Source of the DNA: Motacilla alba alba | Taxonomy: Eukaryota > Chordata > Aves > Passeriformes > Motacillidae | Length of the DNA stretch: 64,000 bases | Direction: 5' to 3' | NCBI RefSeq assembly: GCF_015832195.1 | Contig: NC_052032.1 | Span: 7,384,618-7,448,617 of the forward strand | In this document: positions 58,979-64,000 of the stretch, piece after piece | Numbering within the stretch: the stretch's first letter is position 1 | Layout of the letters: each line of letters opens with the position of its first letter | Translations under genes and position numbers: made by a program | Notes under the pieces: model-generated | The model's input: the letters and a program-made list of their open reading frames with translations, nothing else | Told to the model about the DNA's origin: nothing | The model's database searches: none

Positions 58979-59979
58979 CTCTGCACCCATGGAAATCATC
59001 CCCCACGGTAATTGGGAAGGGGTATGACTGGGAGCTGAAAACAGAACTGAGGTATAATTACACCAGGAATCTGCATCTTTATCCACGGGGTGATAGGGAG
59101 GGGTATCTGAAGATTTGTCTTTGTTTTGTTCAACCGAATTTGATGCAAAAATCCATTTTTGCAGAAGCAAGGATTTCCAATTCTTGGCCTTCAAAGGACA
59201 CTTCAGGAAGGAATTTGGTCCAAACACTTTCCAATAGCTTTACATCCTTTTTTTCCCCTTATTTCCAGGAGCCCCCACCAGCGTGGGGGACACCAGGGAG
59301 GGGACAGCACGTCCCCCCTTCAGCAGCCCTGGCCACAGAGCCCTGCTGGGCTGGGCTGTAAATCGGATGAGGCTCTTTCCCAGGGGCCCTGCATTGATTT
59401 CCGTTGCCTGACGACAGGAAAGCTTTATAATCCTATTAACTAAACACCCCTCCAAGCAGCCCCGGGAAGAGTGCAAAGGGGACTTGTGTAAGCAGTCACA
59501 GCCATCCTGTGCAGCACCCAGCCCCGGTAAATGCCCCAAATGTGCCCCAAAAGCTGGGCTGTGACACCCACAGTGGCCAGGGAGGGATCAGTGGTGGCCA
59601 GCACAGGGAAAATCTGGAAAAATTTGGAAAATCTCATGGATCCCACCACGAAACACAAGCTCTGGCTGCAGGTCACTGAGCCAGGAGATTTTGCACAGGG
59701 ACGTGGTGCCCACACAGGCAAATTCACAGGAGCTGGCCCCTGAAATGCTGACAAATATCGCTGCACCTGGTCCTCCTTATGGGTGTTTGACAGCAAAAGA
59801 TACACAGCTTGGCCCAGAATATACAAACATTCCGTGGGAGAACGGGAATTCGCTTGCTGCTTTCTGAGGAGAAAGGATGCATTTAATTGCATTTGTAAAA
59901 CGTTTCAAGAGTGCAGCCCTCCCCCCAAGTCAGCATCAACAGTGGAGGGGGGGAAAATCATAAATCCAGCATGCTGGGG

Positions 59980-60341
59980 TGTAAGATCCCAATTTCCAAG
60001 GCAGTCCCATATAGGAATGAGCCCCTTGTTGACAGAGTGACAGAACCATCCTTTGTCCCCTTAAAAAGGAAAGAAGCCCAGAAGTTTCTCTCCTCAATTA
60101 GGTGAAAAGACACCTCATAGGACCTGGGGGACTTCACCTCAAACTTAAGGACAGACAACTGGACAGGAGCCAAAAAGTCCTGCCTGAGCAATTTACCAGA
60201 AAAAGAAGAGAACAAAGGAACCAATGGCTTTTGGGAGGTGTTTACCAGGGACAAGGGTCTCTTGCACCTGGCTCGGTTTTTCTCTGTAGAGTTTTGTTAT
60301 TTTGCCTTTTATTAAAACCTTGTTGTTTCCAGCCTACCACA
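59980..60341 (+). mobile_element. Possible solo LTR (endogenous retrovirus type)
   Basis: A 362-bp segment starting TGTAAGATCC and ending CTACCACA, with a T-rich stretch and ATTAAA at 60311-60316 near the 3' end, as in avian ERV LTRs. No clear target-site duplication and no internal genes seen. The family assignment is a guess. Confidence 0.35.
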
Positions 60342-60399
60342 GAAGCCATCCTGCTGATTTTATGCTTTCTAAGGTAGCTGAGCTATCCTGGGTGTGAAA

Positions 60400-61549
60400 T
60401 AGATCTCCAAGAGCTGATGAGACCAGGCTTGAGGAGATGCATATTTCAGTCCCAGGTCCCCAGAGCCGTGCTGCATTTCCACGTGGGCGGGAGAAGCCGC
60501 CAGGCTCCGCTGAGCTCCGGGGAAAAGCAGGGCCAGGGATGGAGCTCCGCGGCTCCTGCGGCCACAGCTCCCCCAGGGATGGATGCCTGGCCGTGCCTCA
60601 CCCCGCTGGAATCCTCCCAAGGGCAGCAGGAGGGACACAAACGCCTTTCCAGCAGCAGACACGCTCCTTCCCCCGGCTGTGGGAGCGGCTATCAGCCTCC
60701 CCCTGCCTTTCGCTCTCCGCACAGCGCCGCGGAGCGCCGGGGCTGCTGCTTGCCCCGAAGGGTTACGGGTGCAGAGGCACAGCATGGGCTCTCTGTCCCG
60801 GGACCTGATGCCACAGCACCACCAGCAGTGCCACCCACGCAGGGACAGCACAGGAGGCTGGGCATGGTCTCCCGAACAGCCCCTTCCTCCTTTTGGGCAT
60901 ATCCCAGTGGGGCAAAGTCAGGGACATGGAGGAGAATGTCCAATCCCACACTGGACACAGGCTCTGCCTTCCAAACCCCCCAAAAGGCTCAGGGCTTGCA
61001 CCAGCCCCGTTATTTTGGTGGCACTGAGGACAGCACAGCCACCAGAAGAGCCTTTCTGTCACCATGGAAATGCTGAACAGAAGGGTTTGAAGCCTGCTGG
61101 GACTTTCAACCTCTCAGCCAAGAAAAACAGGGCCCTAAAACACCCACAAGGCCTCGTTTGTACGAGGGGAAGATTTGTGCTCCCTTTGGCCTGCTGGTCG
61201 TGGGGCAGAAAGTGTGGGGCTCCTCACTGGGTAAAAACCTCATGGGCTGAGATAAGAACAGCTTAATTATGGAAATATAGTAATAATGATAATAATGAAA
61301 AAGAAAGGACACACAGCCCTGCTCCTCCAGCCTCCACACAGGTCCTGCCATCCCTGAGCTGCTCCTGCCCTGGGCCAGCTGCCCTCTCCCAGGGTGCACC
61401 CGCAGACACCCACAGCAAACCCTTCTGCACACCTCGAGCACAACCACCACCGTGGGAATCCCACTCCATCCCCTCCCAGCTGATCCCACCAAGGGCTCTG
61501 CCCCAGGGCTGCACAACCTCCTTGGAGAGGGGCTGAGAGCAGCCAGGGT
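60400..61549. other. Intergenic, no gene recognised
   Basis: GC-rich in the first half. No supported feature. Confidence 0.5.
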
Positions 61550-62140
61550 TCCTTGTCACTCAGGACCAGGGCTGCGTCCCTGTTCCTTGTCACTTGGGGA
61601 CATGGCTGTGACCCTGTTCCCTGCAATTCAGGGACATGGCTGCATCCCTGTTCCCTGCAATTCAGGGACATGGCTGTGACCCTGTTCCTGCAATTCAGGG
61701 ACATGGCTGTGTCCCTGTTCCCTGCAATTCAGGGACATGGCTGTGCTCCTGTTCCTGCAATTCAGGACCATGGCTGTGACCCTGTTCCCTGCAATTCAGG
61801 GACATGGCTGTGCTATTCTCTGTCACTCAGGACCATGGCTGCGTCCCTGTTCCTTGTCACTCGGGGACATGGCTGTGCTCCTGTTCCCTGCAATTCAGGG
61901 ACATGGCTGCGTCCCTGTTCCCTGCAATTCAGGGACATTGCTGTGCTCCTGTTCCCTGCAATTCAGGACCATGGCTGTGACCCTGTTCCTGCAATTCAGG
62001 ACCATGGCTGTGCTCCTGTTCCCTGCAATTCAGGACCATGGCTGTGACCCTGTTCCTGCAATTCAGGACCATGGCTGTGCTCCTGTTCCCTGCAATTCAG
62101 GGACATGGCTGCATCCCTGTTCCCTGCCATTCAGGACCTG
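61550..62140. repeat. 34-bp minisatellite, about 17 units
   Basis: Unit of 33-34 bp containing CCTGCAATTCAGGGACATGG. It gives repeated-peptide open frames on both strands, considered spurious. Confidence 0.95.
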
Positions 62141-63380
62141 CAGCAGTCCCCAGGTGTGACCAGGCTGTTCCTGCCTGCCCTGGACTTTGCCACGCCACCC
62201 TGGCTGCTGGTTCTGACTCACACCAGGGGTGTCACCCCCCCGGGGAGGTGAAGAGCTGTGGGACACTGCCGAGAGGGACGGGCAGGAAACACTCGGTGGG
62301 AAATCCGCTGTGGGATGGAGCCAGCGGGGCCAAAGCAGCGGGGCAGGGCGGCTGCCGGGGATTTCAAAGGGACCTCCCGGCTGTGCTGAGGGATGACCTC
62401 GACCTCCCCGTTCCGTGCTGAGCCGGCCGGGCTCCTCCAGCGCTTTGCAGGGTTTGCTTCCTGCCGCCAGCCCAGGGTGTTTATGGCAGGGGAGTGGGAA
62501 ACGGAGCGGGACTGCACGGAGGAGGAAAGATAAAAAGGGACAGCGGAAGTCCCGAGAAGCCCGTGAGGCACACTCGGGTGTTATGAGCCCAGGGAGAGCA
62601 GGCTCACACGGCCGCATCCTGAATCCCAGCACAGCATCACCCCCAGGCTGTGCCAGCGACCTGCACGTCCCCTCCAGGATGCCTGGAGTGCTTCTGCAGC
62701 AATCCCCCCGCACAGCACTGCCCAGCCCAGCAATGTCCGCGCCACACCTCATCAGCTTCTCTCCTCCTCCCTTTCTCTTCTGGACCCTACAGGGAAGTGT
62801 GGGGCCTGATCTGGGGTGCCACGTGTTCTGACATCCCACAGCTCTGCCACCACATCCAAAACTTCTGATTTTCTCCAGATGCCCCACGGGGCAGGGCAGA
62901 CCCAGGAAGGGCTTCTCCACCCTCTCTGACTTATCAGACCACCACTGCACCCCTTCCCCCTCCCCAGCCCCTTCACCCTGCTTCCCCTTTCTCCCATCTT
63001 TGGGACTTCTCTCCAGGCAGGGTGGTGAAGGACACTGAGTTCCAGCCGCACCGATTCCAGGGAGCATGTGAGGCTCGGCAGCTCCAGGCACAGGAGCCAG
63101 GAGCCCTCGGGGCCACAGCGAACCCGGGAGCACCGAGGGGGCCGTAAATCCGTGCAGAGGATGACCTCCCGCTGCACTGCAGGGCCTCGAGGGAGCGGAA
63201 ACTCTGCGAAACATCCCGCAGCGCCGAGCCGCCTTTGGCGTCGGCTGATGTCTCCAAACCCTGCCTTTGACCCGCGGCCAAGGCGTGCGGAGCGGGGATG
63301 TCAGCGCGGACAGCGGCGACACCCGCGGTGCCTTGGGAACCAAAAGGTCCCCACGAGAGCCAGCCTCTTAAAAACGCAAA
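62141..63380. other. Intergenic, no gene recognised
   Basis: A long minus-strand open frame covers the area, but it has no recognisable domain and looks like GC-driven chance. Confidence 0.5.
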
Positions 63381-63399
63381 TCCTGGAGGAAAACAGGCG

Positions 63400-63915
63400 G
63401 GTGAGCCCCAGCGCGGGTCAGGCGGGCCGGACTCGGGCGATCCCGTCGGGAAAAGCTGTCAACATCTGGAGGCTCCGCCAGCGCATCCCGCGGCGGCCGG
63501 CGCCGGGCAGGGCGGGGTGGATTTGGTTCGGGAGCAGCCGAAGAGCTGGCAGCAGCTGCCACAGGCACCCCTGAATGCCAGGGCTGTGCCAGCCCAGCCA
63601 CAGCGCCCCGGGAACGTGGAAGGAGCTCCTGGTGCGACGGCGGCGGCGCGGGTGCGACAGTGGCACGGGCAGCTGTGCCCGGCGGCCCCGGGAAAGGTCA
63701 CCGGCGGCTCCCTGCTGTCCACGGGGCGCTGGGGGACAGCTGGGACAGGGCTCGGCTGATGACAGCGGCCACAGGCACAAAAGGGAGCCGGGGATCAGGG
63801 ATTTCTTTTTATAGGAAGGAGGCGGTGATTGACGCGGCCTTGCTGGGGTCTCGCACGGCGGCTGCGGGGAGATCTCCGAGGATGGAGCCGAGCTCTGTGC
63901 CGCTCGACACCAACA
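63400..63915 (-). promoter_or_regulatory. CpG-rich block with TATA box on the minus strand
   Basis: TATAAAAA lies at 63806-63813 on the minus strand, followed leftward by about 400 bp of CpG-rich sequence. It could be a promoter for a leftward transcript. No first exon is recognised. Confidence 0.35.
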
Positions 63916-64000
63916 CGGCTCCTCCTGGCTGAGCAGTGCCCGCACACCGAGCTCTCTGGTCACGGCAGAGCCCAGTTTGGCGTGCTGGGCTTTCCCAGGG

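Noticed and set aside
62063..63343. 426-codon minus-strand frame
   Set aside because: Spans the edge of a minisatellite and GC-rich DNA, with no domain or conserved motif.
52000..64000. GBGT1, the human upstream neighbour of RALGDS
   Set aside because: No glycosyltransferase family 6 motifs seen on the minus strand in this range. The gene is either further right or absent.

Overview
This is a vertebrate nuclear segment, most likely from a bird. The genes have short exons with GT-AG introns, the interspersed repeats are CR1 LINE fragments, and the segment is GC-rich with many minisatellites, as on avian microchromosomes. Nothing suggests bacteria, plasmid or phage.

Two convergent protein-coding genes account for all coding sequence I can support. 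Positions 1-2531 (+) hold the last five coding exons of GTF3C5, a subunit of the RNA polymerase III factor TFIIIC. Positions 5457-51341 (-) hold RALGDS, the Ral guanine nucleotide exchange factor. RALGDS has 17 shared coding exons (5457-11732) and two alternative first coding exons. One, at 27268-27447, matches the mammalian N-terminus. The other, at 51219-51341, encodes an N-terminus I do not recognise. All exons join in frame, giving proteins of 811 and 792 residues. The two genes end tail to tail, about 0.6 kb apart between their poly(A) signals. In mammals CEL lies between them; it is absent here.

The large introns (11733-51218) contain no other gene I can defend. They hold CR1 pieces at 26.8 and 31.8 kb, microsatellites, several minisatellites, CpG-rich blocks at 19.6 and 27.2-27.8 kb, and short transcription-factor motif clusters. 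A 1000-N assembly gap lies at 37738-38737. The 4.6 kb ending at its left edge is repeated almost exactly by the 4.6 kb starting at its right edge. This is best read as two unmerged haplotype or contig ends, not a biological duplication.

The region upstream of RALGDS (51342-64000) looks intergenic. It holds a CpG-rich promoter-like block next to the distal first exon, a GC-rich block with RFX-type sites at 56.2-56.4 kb, a CR1 fragment at 58.5 kb, a possible solo LTR at 60.0-60.3 kb, a 34-bp minisatellite at 61.55-62.14 kb, and a GC-rich block with a TATA box at 63.8 kb.

I found no new multi-gene system. The observations most worth following up are the false duplication around the gap, the array of sense-strand AATAAA signals in the first RALGDS intron, the distal first exon, and an overlapping palindrome/hairpin cluster at 8356-8395.
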